Below are positions 18,901 through 27,224 of a stretch of DNA of 64,000 nucleotides, piece by piece; within the stretch, counting starts at the first letter, position 1; the number at the start of each line of letters is the position of its first letter. Made by a program: the position numbers and the translations under genes. Source of the stretch: Lentzea atacamensis (lineage in GTDB: Bacteria; Actinomycetota; Actinomycetes; Mycobacteriales; Pseudonocardiaceae); assembly GCF_003269295.1 (NCBI RefSeq), contig NZ_QLTT01000004.1:372001-436000 (forward strand), written 5' to 3'. The notes under the pieces are model-generated. The model had not been told where the DNA came from. It ran no database searches and was given only the letters and a program-made list of their open reading frames with translations.

Positions 18901-19609
18901 TGCTTCTCCTTGGCCGCTGAGGTGTCCGGCGCCGCCTTGGTGGAGGTCTCGATCGCGTTGGCCGACTTCTTCCTGCCATCGGTGACCTGCCCCTGCACCT
19001 GTCCCTTGACCGCGTCGGCCTTGCCCGACTCGCCGAACTTGTCGGCGTCGTCGAGGTTCTTCGGCGCCTGGGCCGCGATCGCCTCGTTCACGGCCCGGAC
19101 GAACGCCGCCTTGTCGAACTCGCCGGGCTTGGCGGCGTTCATCTTCTCCGCGTTGGCCGCCTTGCCCTGCGCCTCCTTGTCGTCCTGCGGAGGCTTCGCC
19201 GCGCCCTGCGCCTTCGACGCCTCCGACGACGCCGGAGGTGCGCCGCCATCGCCCTCCGCTTGCCCGCCACGTCGGCCTTCAACGCGGCGAACTTCGGGTC
19301 GGACATCGGCCCTGGGCGATGCACCGGACCGCCGTCGGTTGCCAACCGCTGCACATCCAACGCGTCGGCGGTCGCTGGGGCAGGCGAGCCTCGGGGCGTC
19401 ACGAAACCAGGGGGATGTGGCTGCGGCCGGCGATGGGTCAATGCGGCCGCCACGGCCCGGTTGCCCGCACCCGCCTGCATCCGCTGCACGCCTGCCCTGC
19501 TCAGCGGACGCGTCGCGGGCGTCGCGGTGGTGCCCGGTTCGGTCGCGGCCGGACGCGAGGCCGAAGCACGCCGCGGCGGTTCACTCTGGTCCTCGGCCGG
19601 CGCCTTCAT
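15981..19609 (-). CDS. Polymorphic toxin: eCIS-type leader, long helical region, C-terminal deaminase; one frameshift
   Basis: Read from the ATG at 19609 (preceded by GGAGG), the first ~115 residues include VQRMQAGAGNRAVAAAL, the AGNRAV motif of eCIS-linked toxins. Near 19262 the frame must shift by one base; the continuing frame runs 15981-19142 and beyond upstream without a start. The middle is Lys/Ala-rich and coiled, then has several hydrophobic helices (about residues 400-650 counted from the internal Met at 19142). The C-terminus has deaminase zinc motifs: His864-Ala-Glu866 and Cys899-x2-Cys902, same numbering. This is a cytidine-deaminase-superfamily toxin, probably acting on nucleic acid. 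The SUKH-4 gene follows with an ATGA overlap. The frameshift may be a sequencing error or inactivation. Confidence 0.8.
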
Positions 19610-19781
19610 CTCGGACCTCCTACCGGGTCCGTTCGACGATCCTGCCCGAGAGGACGCGCGACAAGCGCTGCGTGCCCCGGCTCGCGGGCGGCGGCGCCTG
19701 CCCGAAGGGGCAGCCGGGGGTTGCAACGCTCAGGTGTGCAGCCGAGCGTGCTGAGTCGACTGTCCGGCTTTCGGCGGCGCG

Positions 19782-20573
19782 CTACTGGCGAGACAGGAAG
19801 CCGGTGATGCGGCTCGTCCAGGTCTGCACGTCGGGGACCGTGGTCGACACGTGCAGCGTCGACTCGGGCAGCAGTTCGTGGAGCCGTTCGGCGGTCGAGA
19901 CGGGGTGCAGCGGGTCGGTGTCCCAGGTGAGGATGAGCGCCGGGTGACGCAGGGCCGCGATCTCGTCCGGTGCGGGGAGATCCGACTCGCCGATGCCTCG
20001 CAGGATCGGAGCGAGCAGCTCGTCCGGGATGTCGGGCGTCAGGTCGAAGGCCGGGTAGTCGGCGAAGATCGGCAAAGGCTCCCTCCTCGCCCACTCCTGC
20101 CGCCAGTGCGCGGCGCCGCGGGATTCGATGATCTCCGCGTTGTCGGTGTACCACCGCCTGGCCTGGTTCGGTCCTTCCTCCCACGCCACTGGAGGAATGA
20201 TCAGCACCAGACGGCGGAAGCGGTCGGGTTCGGCGATGGCGGCGCGCAACGCGACGTCGCAGCCCAGCGAGGAGCCCATGAAGTCGATCGGCTCGTCGAT
20301 GTCGAGGTCGTCCAGCAGGGCGAGCAGGTCGAGGGTGAAGTTCTCGAAGCGGTAGTCGTCGGCGACCGGGCGACCGGTCGAGTTCCCGTGGCCGCGCTGG
20401 TCGTAGGTCAGCAGCTGACGATCGGCCGCCAGGGCGTCGAAGTCGAGGAGGTGGAGGCGGCGGACCGCCTTGCGGCTGAGGAAGACGCCGTGGGCGTACC
20501 CGAGAAGCGCCCCGGATCCGCTGAGCTCGTACGCGATCTTCGCGCCTGCCCTGGTGACGTACTGGTCCTGCAT
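19782..20573 (-). CDS. Alpha/beta-fold hydrolase
   Basis: The 263-residue protein has the alpha/beta hydrolase order: oxyanion region YAHGVFLS near residue 27, YDQRGHGNSTG near 57, the nucleophile elbow GSSLGCD (Ser near 102), and an acid in the LTWDTDPLHPVS region near 215. The usual C-terminal catalytic His is not in an obvious H-x-x-H-F context (LHVSTTVPD), so its catalytic triad is uncertain. The divergent neighbour is a DHA2 exporter, with three CsoR-like operators in the 208-base gap, so both genes may answer to the same repressor. Substrate unknown. Confidence 0.82.
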   Translation of the reverse strand: MQDQYVTRAGAKIAYELSGSGALLGYAHGVFLSRKAVRRLHLLDFDALAADRQLLTYDQRGHGNSTGRPVADDYRFENFTLDLLALLDDLDIDEPIDFMGSSLGCDVALRAAIAEPDRFRRLVLIIPPVAWEEGPNQARRWYTDNAEIIESRGAAHWRQEWARREPLPIFADYPAFDLTPDIPDELLAPILRGIGESDLPAPDEIAALRHPALILTWDTDPLHPVSTAERLHELLPESTLHVSTTVPDVQTWTSRITGFLSRQ

Positions 20574-20611
20574 CGCTGCTCCTTCAGTGCGGATTCAGAC
20601 GGCAATCCTTT

Positions 20612-20707
20612 ATACCCATAGGGGGTATGGGTGTACAAGCCTCGTGGTGTTGACACCCCCTGGGGGTATAGGCGTAACCTCCTCGCCGAGATACCCCCAG
20701 GGGGTAT
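20612..20707. promoter_or_regulatory. Three CsoR/CstR-like operators with a sigma-70-like promoter
   Basis: Three related 17-base dyads occur at 20612-20628 (ATACCCATAGGGGGTAT), 20653-20669 (ACACCCCCTGGGGGTAT) and 20691-20707 (ATACCCCCAGGGGGTAT, perfect apart from its centre). They are spaced 38-41 bases apart, about four helical turns, so proteins would lie on one face. The ATACCCCC/GGGGGTAT form is the operator type of CsoR-family repressors (copper CsoR, persulfide CstR, formaldehyde FrmR). The middle site lies between a TTGACA (20650-20655) and a TAACCT (20675-20680). No CsoR-family gene is present in the window. Confidence 0.65.
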
Positions 20708-20781
20708 CGAGATGGTGCACCGGTACCACGGTGGCGGCCGTGAAGGTCATCACCAGCCCCCTATCGGTATGGAGTTCAGAA

Positions 20782-22215
20782 ATGTCCAACGTGGATCAAT
20801 CAGCCGGGCGCAGGTGGTGGGCGCTCGCCCTCATCGCCGCGGCACAGTTCATGGTCATCATGGACACCTCGATCATCGGGGTGGCCCTGCCGCGGATCCA
20901 GGCGGATCTCGGCTTCTCCCAGGAAAACCTGTCCTGGGTCTTCAACGCCTACGTCGTCGCCTTCGGCGGACTGCTGCTGCTCGGCGGCAAGCTGTCCGAT
21001 CTGCTCGGTGCCCGCCGCATGTTCGCCACCGGCTGGCTGGTGCTTCTGGCAGGCTCCGTCGTCGCAGGTGCCGCGGGCGAGATCTGGGTGGAGCTGCTCG
21101 GCCGTGCGGTGCAGGGTGCCGGAGCGGCGCTCATCGCACCTTCGGCCCTGACCCTGCTGATGATGCTGTTCGGCGGCGAACCGGCCCAGCTCGGCAAGGC
21201 GCTCGCGGTCTACGGGGCCGCGGCTCCGGCCGGTGGTACCGCCGGCGTCTTCCTCGGCGGCGTGATCACCGAGTACCTGAGCTGGCCGTGGGTGTTCTAC
21301 ATCAACGTGCCGATCGCGGTGATCGCGCTGATCGCCATCCCGGCCCTGATGCCCGCGGGTGCCGTTCGGCGCGGCTCCACCGACCTGCTCGGCGCGATCA
21401 CGGTGACGGCAGGCCTGGCGGTGGCGGTCTACGCCATCGTGCGTGCTCCCGAAGCCGGATGGGCCTCGGCCGAGACGATCGCCGGCTTGGTCCTCGCGGT
21501 CGTGCTGCTGGGAACGTTCCTGGTCGTCCAGGTCAGGCGGAGGTCTCCGCTGGTGCGGCTCGGCATCTTCCGCACACCGCAGCTCGGGGCGGCGAACATC
21601 GCCCAGCTCCTGCTCGGTGGTGCGTGGATTCCGATGTGGTTCTTCCTCAACCTCTACCTGCAGCAGGTGCTCGGCCTCGGCGCCTTCGCCAGCGGCTCGG
21701 CGCTGCTGCCGATGACCACCGCGATCATGGTGCTGATGGTGGTCGTCGCGCCGCGGCTCACCGCACGGTTCGGCGTCAAGCCGATGGTGGTCACCGGGCT
21801 CGTCGTGCTCGCCGCCGGTCTGGGATGGCTGGCACTGGCGCGCCCGGACGGCAACTACTGGGTGGACGTACTGCCTGCGTCGCTCGTGGCCGCCACCGGC
21901 ATGGCCCTGGCGTTCATCCCCTCGCTGGGCACCGCCATCTCCAGCGCCCGCCCGGAGGAAGGCGGCCTCGCGTCGGGCATCGTCAACACCAGCTACCAGA
22001 TCGGGTCCGCGCTCGGCCTGGCCGCGATGACCGCCCTGGCCGCCTCCTACGGCGCCGACCGGCTCGGTGACGCCGATGCCTTGACCAGCGGCGTGTCCGC
22101 CGCGTTCATCGGTGCCGCCGGCATCGCCGCCGCGGGCGCGCTCATCGCAGGCGTCACCCTGCGCGGCCGCCGTGCGGTTGTCGCTGCCGCCGAGCGCGAG
22201 TCGGCGAACGTCTGA
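20782..22215 (+). CDS. MFS exporter, DHA2 (EmrB/QacA) family
   Basis: The 477-residue protein has 14 predicted hydrophobic segments, the DHA2 layout. Motif D1 and family marks are seen: QFMVIMDTSIIGVALPRIQADLGFS at the N-terminus, LLLLGGKLSDLLGARRMF near residue 65 and the motif C-like region PAGGTAGVFLGGVITEYLSWPWVFYINVPI near 140-170. It would export a drug-like or metabolite cation by H+ antiport. The start at 20782 has a GGAG nearby and gives a typical short N-terminus; upstream in-frame starts add unconserved residues inside the operator region. It is preceded by three CsoR-like operators, so a thiol- or metal-responsive repressor may control it. Confidence 0.88.
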   Translation: MSNVDQSAGRRWWALALIAAAQFMVIMDTSIIGVALPRIQADLGFSQENLSWVFNAYVVAFGGLLLLGGKLSDLLGARRMFATGWLVLLAGSVVAGAAGEIWVELLGRAVQGAGAALIAPSALTLLMMLFGGEPAQLGKALAVYGAAAPAGGTAGVFLGGVITEYLSWPWVFYINVPIAVIALIAIPALMPAGAVRRGSTDLLGAITVTAGLAVAVYAIVRAPEAGWASAETIAGLVLAVVLLGTFLVVQVRRRSPLVRLGIFRTPQLGAANIAQLLLGGAWIPMWFFLNLYLQQVLGLGAFASGSALLPMTTAIMVLMVVVAPRLTARFGVKPMVVTGLVVLAAGLGWLALARPDGNYWVDVLPASLVAATGMALAFIPSLGTAISSARPEEGGLASGIVNTSYQIGSALGLAAMTALAASYGADRLGDADALTSGVSAAFIGAAGIAAAGALIAGVTLRGRRAVVAAAERESANV

Positions 22216-22226
22216 ATCGCCCAGTC

Positions 22227-22266
22227 GCCGCGATAAGTCGAACATCACTGTTCGACTTATCGCGGC
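22227..22266. promoter_or_regulatory. 18-bp-arm palindrome after the first exporter (operator copy 1, possible terminator)
   Basis: GCCGCGATAAGTCGAACA (22227-22244) is exactly inverted at 22249-22266 around the loop TCAC. Its core TAAGTCGAACA is shared with the next palindrome. As RNA it is a strong hairpin that may terminate the first exporter's transcript, without a T run; as DNA it is an operator for a dimeric repressor, most likely the TetR protein encoded at 23732. Confidence 0.7.
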
Positions 22267-22278
22267 AGCATGTCTAAG

Positions 22279-22306
22279 CTAAGTCGAACAGTGATGTTCG
22301 ACTTAG
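22279..22306. promoter_or_regulatory. Second palindromic operator before the second exporter
   Basis: CTAAGTCGAACA (22279-22290) is exactly inverted at 22295-22306 around the loop GTGA. The 26-base core is the reverse complement of the core of the first palindrome, including the loop (TCAC against GTGA). It overlaps the ribosome-binding region of the GTG start at 22316, so a bound repressor would block expression of the exporter. Confidence 0.7.
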
Positions 22307-22315
22307 GGGGTCGTC

Positions 22316-23713
22316 GTGAGCCTGATAGACGCTCGTACTCGTTGGTGGGCATTGGGATTGCTGTCGCTGGCGCAGTTCATGGTGATCTTGGACGTGACGG
22401 TCGTGAACGTCGCTCTGCCGGTGATCGCCACCGAGCTGGAGCTCGATCGAGCGGCGCTGACGTGGGTGGTGACCGCGTACACGCTGTGCTTCGGCGGCCT
22501 GATGCTGCTCGGCGGCAGGCTGGCTGATGCGGTGGGCAGGCGCCGCACCTTCCTCATCGGCCTGACGGTGTTCACGATCGCTTCGCTGGTGTCGGGGTTG
22601 GCGTGGAGCGCGTCCGCGCTCGTGGCGGCCCGCACCGCGCAGGGCATGGGTGCCGCGCTGCTGTCGCCCGCAGCGCTGTCGATCGTCACCACGACCTTCC
22701 ACGGGCCCGACCGCAACCGCGCCCTCGGCGTGTGGGCGGCGATCGCCGGTGCCGGTGCCGCGGCCGGTGTGTTGTTCGGCGGACTGTTCACCGCGGGGCC
22801 GGGCTGGGAGTGGGTGTTCTTCATCAACGTGCCCGTCGGGCTCGTCGTGGGGTCGCTGCTGCCACGCCTCGTACCGGCGGGCCGAGGTGGACGGTCCCAT
22901 GTGGACCTGCCCGGAGCGCTGATCGCGATGACGGCGGTGGGAACGTTGATCTACGGCCTGGTGCGGGCCGGCGACACCGGGTGGAGCGGCGGCAGCACGC
23001 CTTTCCTTCTCGCGGCCGGGCTGGGGTTGCTAGCCGTGTTCGTGGTGGTGGAGCGCCGAACGGCAGAACCGTTGGTGCGGCTGGAGTTGCTGACACGGCG
23101 CCCTGTGGCGGCCGGCAACATGGTGATGCTGGGAGCGTCGGGTCTGCTGCTGGCCAACTTCTTCCTCAACTCCCAGTACCTCCAGCACGTGCTGCGGCTC
23201 GACGCGCTGGAAACCGGTCTGATCTTCCTGCCCGTGGCGCTGGTGATCGGGGTGGGCACTCACCTCGGCGTGCGCGTCGTCGCGCGGTTCGGCGGGCGTC
23301 CGGCCGTGGCCGTCGGATTCGGTCTCGCGGCCGTTGGAGCGGTGCTGCTGTCACAGGTGCCCGTCACCGGAAACGCCTGGAGCGCGGTTCTTCCCGGCTT
23401 CCTGATCTCCGGTCTCGGACTCGGGGCAACGTTCGTCACCGCCACCACCACGGCGATGGCGCACGTGGAGCCGCACGACGCGGGCACCACCTCGGGGCTG
23501 ATCAGCACCGGACACGAGCTCGGCGCCACGCTGGGCATCGCGTTCGTGGCCACGATCGCCTCCCAGAGCCTGCGGGGGAGCGGCCCGGTGAGCGGGTTCG
23601 GCGCGGCCTTCACCGCCATGGCGGTCGCGGCGGTGCTCCTCGCGGGCCTGACTGCCTGGCTCGTTCCCGCCGGCCGCCCGCCCGCCACCGACGGACCGGT
23701 GTTCGCGCACTGA
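22316..23713 (+). CDS. MFS exporter, DHA2 (EmrB/QacA) family
   Basis: This 465-residue 14-segment exporter is a paralogue-like neighbour of the gene at 20782 (QFMVILDVTVVNVALPVIATELELDRAALTWVVTAYTLCFGGLMLLGGRLAD at the start, then GLFTAGPGWEWVFFINVPVGL). It should export drug-like compounds by proton antiport. The GTG start at 22316 follows AGGGGG at 22305-22310, part of the palindromic operator. The downstream TetR gene, 19 bases away and on the same strand, probably controls it through the paired operators. The order transporter-regulator with the operator before the transporter fits a single autoregulated unit. Confidence 0.88.
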   Translation: MSLIDARTRWWALGLLSLAQFMVILDVTVVNVALPVIATELELDRAALTWVVTAYTLCFGGLMLLGGRLADAVGRRRTFLIGLTVFTIASLVSGLAWSASALVAARTAQGMGAALLSPAALSIVTTTFHGPDRNRALGVWAAIAGAGAAAGVLFGGLFTAGPGWEWVFFINVPVGLVVGSLLPRLVPAGRGGRSHVDLPGALIAMTAVGTLIYGLVRAGDTGWSGGSTPFLLAAGLGLLAVFVVVERRTAEPLVRLELLTRRPVAAGNMVMLGASGLLLANFFLNSQYLQHVLRLDALETGLIFLPVALVIGVGTHLGVRVVARFGGRPAVAVGFGLAAVGAVLLSQVPVTGNAWSAVLPGFLISGLGLGATFVTATTTAMAHVEPHDAGTTSGLISTGHELGATLGIAFVATIASQSLRGSGPVSGFGAAFTAMAVAAVLLAGLTAWLVPAGRPPATDGPVFAH

Positions 23714-23731
23714 CGCCCGTAGGCTTCGGTC

Positions 23732-24310
23732 GTGGCCACCACGGAGACCCGGCGCCGCGCCGACGCCGAACGCAACATCGCCGCCATTCTCGACGCCGCC
23801 CTCGTCTGCTTCACCGAGGAGCCCCAGGCGAGCATGGCGGCGATCGCGCGCGCCGCGGGCGTCGGCCGGGTCACCCTCTACGCCCATTTCCCGTCCCGCG
23901 AAGTCCTTCTGGCGGCGGTGCTCGACCGCACGATCGCGCAGGCGGGTGAAGTGATTCGTGCGGCCGCACCTTCGGAAGGACCTGCCACCACGGCGTTGCG
24001 GCGCCTGCTGCGGTCGTCGTGGCACGTTCTCGACCAGCACCGCCAGCTGTTCGACCTCGCCCAGCGCGAGCTCGGCTCACCGAACCTGCGAGAACGGCAC
24101 CGTCAGGTCGTGGACCACGTCGAGGACCTGCTGGTGCGGGGACAGCAGGAGGGAGTGTTCCGGACGGATCTTCCGATCACCTGGTTGGTGACCACCGTCT
24201 ACAGCCTTCTGCACGCGGCCGCGGAGGACGTCAACACCGGCCAGTTGCGCGCGGACGAGGCCGCCGAGGTGCTGGAAGCGACGTTGCTGCAGGCCCTCGA
24301 GTCACGCTGA
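23732..24310 (+). CDS. TetR family transcriptional regulator
   Basis: The 192-residue protein has an N-terminal TetR helix-turn-helix (ILDAALVCFTEEPQASMAAIARAAGVGRVTLYAHFPSREVLLAAVL, about residues 17-62) and a helical ligand-binding C-terminus. The GTG start at 23732 lies 19 bases after the DHA2 exporter stop. The most economical role is repressor of that exporter and of itself through the two mutually inverted palindromes at 22227-22306, released when a substrate drug is bound. The ligand is unknown. Confidence 0.93.
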   Translation: MATTETRRRADAERNIAAILDAALVCFTEEPQASMAAIARAAGVGRVTLYAHFPSREVLLAAVLDRTIAQAGEVIRAAAPSEGPATTALRRLLRSSWHVLDQHRQLFDLAQRELGSPNLRERHRQVVDHVEDLLVRGQQEGVFRTDLPITWLVTTVYSLLHAAAEDVNTGQLRADEAAEVLEATLLQALESR

Positions 24311-24461
24311 CGCCGGCCACCTGACCGGAAATCGTCCACAAATCGGGGTTCCCCCTTAGTCCTGAGGTCTACTGCCGGTTCAGACCACGGGCCGATGTGC
24401 GAGCTGCACCGGTTCCGGTGAACTGTCCCGCACGTTCTGTTGTTCCTACTGGGGAGAGTTC

Positions 24462-25106
24462 ATGGCCTTCTTGACCGATGCCCTCGAAGGGCTGGCCGGT
24501 CTGCCGCAACCCGCCGTGGTGGCGGTGACGGGTGCGTTGACGCTGGCGGAGTGCACGCTCGGGGTGGGCTTCCTCGCGCCGGGAGAGAGCGCCCTGCTGC
24601 TGGCCTCGACGACGGTGACGAGCGTGCCCCGGTTCCTGGTCATGTGGCTCGTGGTCACGGTGTGCGCGGTCGCCGGCGACAGCATCGGCTACTTCCTCGG
24701 CCGCCGTTTCGGTGACCGTCTGCGCGACAGCAAGGTCGTCCGCAAAGTGGGGCAGCAGCACTGGGACAAGGCGGGTGAGCTGTTGCGGCGTCGCGGCGCG
24801 TGGGCGGTGTTCGTCGCCCGGTTCATGCCCGTCGTGCGAACCCTGGTCCCGGCGTCGGCGGGTGCGTCGAAATTGGAGTACCACCGGTTCCTGCCCGCCT
24901 CGGTCGCGGGCGCGGTGTGCTGGTCGGCGCTGCACATCGGCATCGGCTCGGCGGCGGGTGCCTCGGCGAAGTACATCGAGTCCGTGTTCAACGGAGCGAT
25001 GTGGGTCCTGATGGGCGTCGCGGTGGTGGTCGGCGTGATCGTCGTGTTGCGACGCCGCAGGCAGGCCACCGCGGTCGAGGCGAGGGAACTGGAGGAAGTC
25101 GCCTGA
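24462..25106 (+). CDS. DedA family membrane protein (VTT domain)
   Basis: The 214-residue protein has the DedA layout: membrane segments, re-entrant regions and conserved marks VGFLAPGESALLL near residue 32, GDSIGYFLGRRFGDRL near residue 71, and FVARFMPVVRTLVPASAGASKLEYHRF near residue 116, which includes the key Arg residues. DedA proteins contribute to membrane lipid flipping, envelope integrity and drug or pH tolerance. The ATG at 24462 follows GGGGAGAG. It is convergent with a methyltransferase gene 14 bases away. Confidence 0.92.
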   Translation: MAFLTDALEGLAGLPQPAVVAVTGALTLAECTLGVGFLAPGESALLLASTTVTSVPRFLVMWLVVTVCAVAGDSIGYFLGRRFGDRLRDSKVVRKVGQQHWDKAGELLRRRGAWAVFVARFMPVVRTLVPASAGASKLEYHRFLPASVAGAVCWSALHIGIGSAAGASAKYIESVFNGAMWVLMGVAVVVGVIVVLRRRRQATAVEARELEEVA

Positions 25107-25120
25107 ACTCTGCCTCAGCG

Positions 25121-25723
25121 TCACTGCTTCCGGTAGATGAGGCGGATGTTCTGCGGACCGGCCGAGGTCCGGCGGCGTTCGAAGAGTTCGTCGAGCAGGG
25201 CGATGACCGGGCGGCGGCGATGCCGGGTGAACACGGGTCGCCACAGGAACAGGACGAGTTCTCCGCCCGGCCGAAGCACACGGTGCGCCTCGCGAACGGC
25301 TGCCAGCGGGTCGGGCATCTCCTCGAGGCTGTAGCCGTAGAACAGGGTGTCGGCCTGGTCGTCGGCCAGCGGAAGCTTGCAGCCGTCACCGGCCAGAAAG
25401 GACACCCGCGCACCGGGCACGTCGTCCAGCTGGTGCTGCAGTGACCGCATGGCCGACGGCGACGGGTCGAGGGCGATCAGAGTGTTCTCGCTGCCCAGAT
25501 GGGCTTTCAGTGCAGTGGTGTAGAAGCCGCCCCCGCTGCCGACTTCCAGACAGACCGTGCCGGGCCGGCGGCTGATCGCACGCAGGTCGTAGCGGGGCAG
25601 GTCCCATCCGAGGACCATGCGCAGGACCGGGCTGCTGATCAGCCGGTACAGGCGGTCGGGTGTGCGCCACCCGCCGCTGACACCCGGGTGTGTCGTGCTG
25701 GTCTTGAGATCAAGGTCGGTCAT
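25121..25723 (-). CDS. Class I SAM-dependent methyltransferase
   Basis: The 200-residue protein has the SAM motif CLEVGSGGGFYTTALKAHLG near residue 60, acidic LIALDPSPSAM near 83, DGCKLPLADDQAD near 112 and VLRPGGELVLFLWRP near 150. The ATG at 25723 has AAGGA upstream and overlaps the upstream exporter's stop by 14 bases, so the two are an operon. A coupled methyltransferase and exporter pair often tailors and removes a small toxic or antibiotic compound, but the substrate is not readable. Confidence 0.85.
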   Translation of the reverse strand: MTDLDLKTSTTHPGVSGGWRTPDRLYRLISSPVLRMVLGWDLPRYDLRAISRRPGTVCLEVGSGGGFYTTALKAHLGSENTLIALDPSPSAMRSLQHQLDDVPGARVSFLAGDGCKLPLADDQADTLFYGYSLEEMPDPLAAVREAHRVLRPGGELVLFLWRPVFTRHRRRPVIALLDELFERRRTSAGPQNIRLIYRKQ

Positions 25724-27224
25724 CGTCGTGTGGTTCCTTCGTTTTGGGCAGCGCACGTGCCGCGGCGATCGTGGCGAGGACGAACAGGACGGCACCCACC
25801 GCCAGCGCGGCTCGCAGGCCGGTCACGAACGCCTCACGGGCTAGTTCGAGCAGTTCAGAGCCCTCTTCGGGTGGTAGTCCCGCAGCAGCGGCGTTCGCCT
25901 CGGTGAGGCCATCTCGCGCTTGTGCGGCCGTGCCGGGAAGGCTGGCAGAGTAGATCAGGGTGGCGATGCTGCCCAGAACCGTGACACCGAGCCCGGCGCC
26001 GAGCTCGTAGGCGGTCTCTTCGACAGCAGCAGCCGCGCCCGCCTGCTCTGCCGGTGCGGCGGCGAGCAAAGCGTCGGAGGCGGCGGTGAGCGAGATCGAG
26101 ACACCGAACCCGGTCGCGGCCAGCACCGATCCGAGCAGCCACAGGTTCTCGGTCACCGTCATACCCGCGGCGGCGGCTGCCAGGGCCACCGCACTGACAG
26201 CGAATCCGGCGACCGTCATCCGGCGATTCCCGAACCGCTGCAACAACGGCGCGGCGACGACACTGCCGATGACAGCCGAGACCATGACGAACATCAGTCG
26301 CAGCGCGGCGGGCATGGGTTGCAGCGCGAGCACGAGCTGGAGGTACTGGGCGAAGAGCAGGCCCAGACCGACCAACGAGGTCATGACCAGCAGAACACTG
26401 CCGACCGCGACACTGAACGCGCGGTCGCGAAACAGCGCCACGTCGAGCAGCGGGACGAGGAGTTTGCGTTGCCGCCGCACAAATGCGACGAGCAACAGGC
26501 ATCCGAGCAGCCCGGCAACCGGGCCGAGCACGTACATCGCGCCGCCGTGCGGGGTCTGCTTGATCGCGAAGGCGATCCCGATGACCCCCAACGCGGCCAG
26601 CGCCGCGCCGAGCACGTCCCACGGCCCGTCCGGCGGGTCCGCGGACTCCGGGATCAGCCAGTAGGTCAACGGAACCGCCACGACCATCACCGGCACGTTG
26701 ATCAGGAACGCGGCGTGCCACGAGAACGTCTCCACGAGGAAGCCGCCGAGCAGCGGCCCGAGCACCGCCCCCGAGCCGGCCACTCCACTCCAGATGCCGA
26801 TGGCCCTCTGGCGTTCGGCGCGGTCGGGAAATGCCTGGCGCAACAGCGACAGCGTGGTCGGCATGATCATCGCGCCGCCGACGCCGAGCGCGGCCCGCGC
26901 GGCGACCAGCACCGCGACGTCGGGTGCCCACGCGCAGGCGAGTGAGGCCAGCCCGAACACGACGTACCCGAGCACCAGAATGCGACGCCGGCCGTACCGA
27001 TCGCCCAACGTGCCGAAGGCGAGCAGCAGGGGCGCCGCAACCAGCGAGTAGACAGCGATGATCCACAGCTGACCGGTGGCGGTGGGCCGCAGGTCCTCCG
27101 CCAGCGCGGGCAAGGCCATGTGGAGCACGGTCGCGTCCACGGACACCAGCAGCAGGCTGGCACACAAGATCGCCAGTACGAGCCAGCGCCTGCCCACCAG
27201 CACCTTGGAAGGAGGAATCGTCAC
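25710..27224 (-). CDS. MFS exporter, DHA2 (QacA/SmvA-like) family
   Basis: The 504-residue protein has 14 hydrophobic segments and DHA2 marks: SLLLVSVDATVLHMALPALAEDLRPTATG, FGTLGDRYGRRRILV and SGAVLGPLLGGFLVETFSWHAAFLINVPVMVV. The SVDATVLHMALP-type first helix and the RPTA segment resemble SmvA/QacA-like exporters of lipophilic cations. The GTG start at 27224 has no strong ribosome-binding site; the family N-terminus argues for it. It is the first gene of the exporter-methyltransferase operon. It is the third exporter of the same family within 6.5 kb. Confidence 0.88.
   Translation of the reverse strand: MTIPPSKVLVGRRWLVLAILCASLLLVSVDATVLHMALPALAEDLRPTATGQLWIIAVYSLVAAPLLLAFGTLGDRYGRRRILVLGYVVFGLASLACAWAPDVAVLVAARAALGVGGAMIMPTTLSLLRQAFPDRAERQRAIGIWSGVAGSGAVLGPLLGGFLVETFSWHAAFLINVPVMVVAVPLTYWLIPESADPPDGPWDVLGAALAALGVIGIAFAIKQTPHGGAMYVLGPVAGLLGCLLLVAFVRRQRKLLVPLLDVALFRDRAFSVAVGSVLLVMTSLVGLGLLFAQYLQLVLALQPMPAALRLMFVMVSAVIGSVVAAPLLQRFGNRRMTVAGFAVSAVALAAAAAGMTVTENLWLLGSVLAATGFGVSISLTAASDALLAAAPAEQAGAAAAVEETAYELGAGLGVTVLGSIATLIYSASLPGTAAQARDGLTEANAAAAGLPPEEGSELLELAREAFVTGLRAALAVGAVLFVLATIAAARALPKTKEPHDDDRP

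Noticed and set aside
16368..18920. 850-residue plus-strand frame antisense to the toxin gene
   Set aside because: Its Arg/Leu/His-rich composition mirrors the opposite strand's Ala/Lys codons; the minus strand shows real domains.
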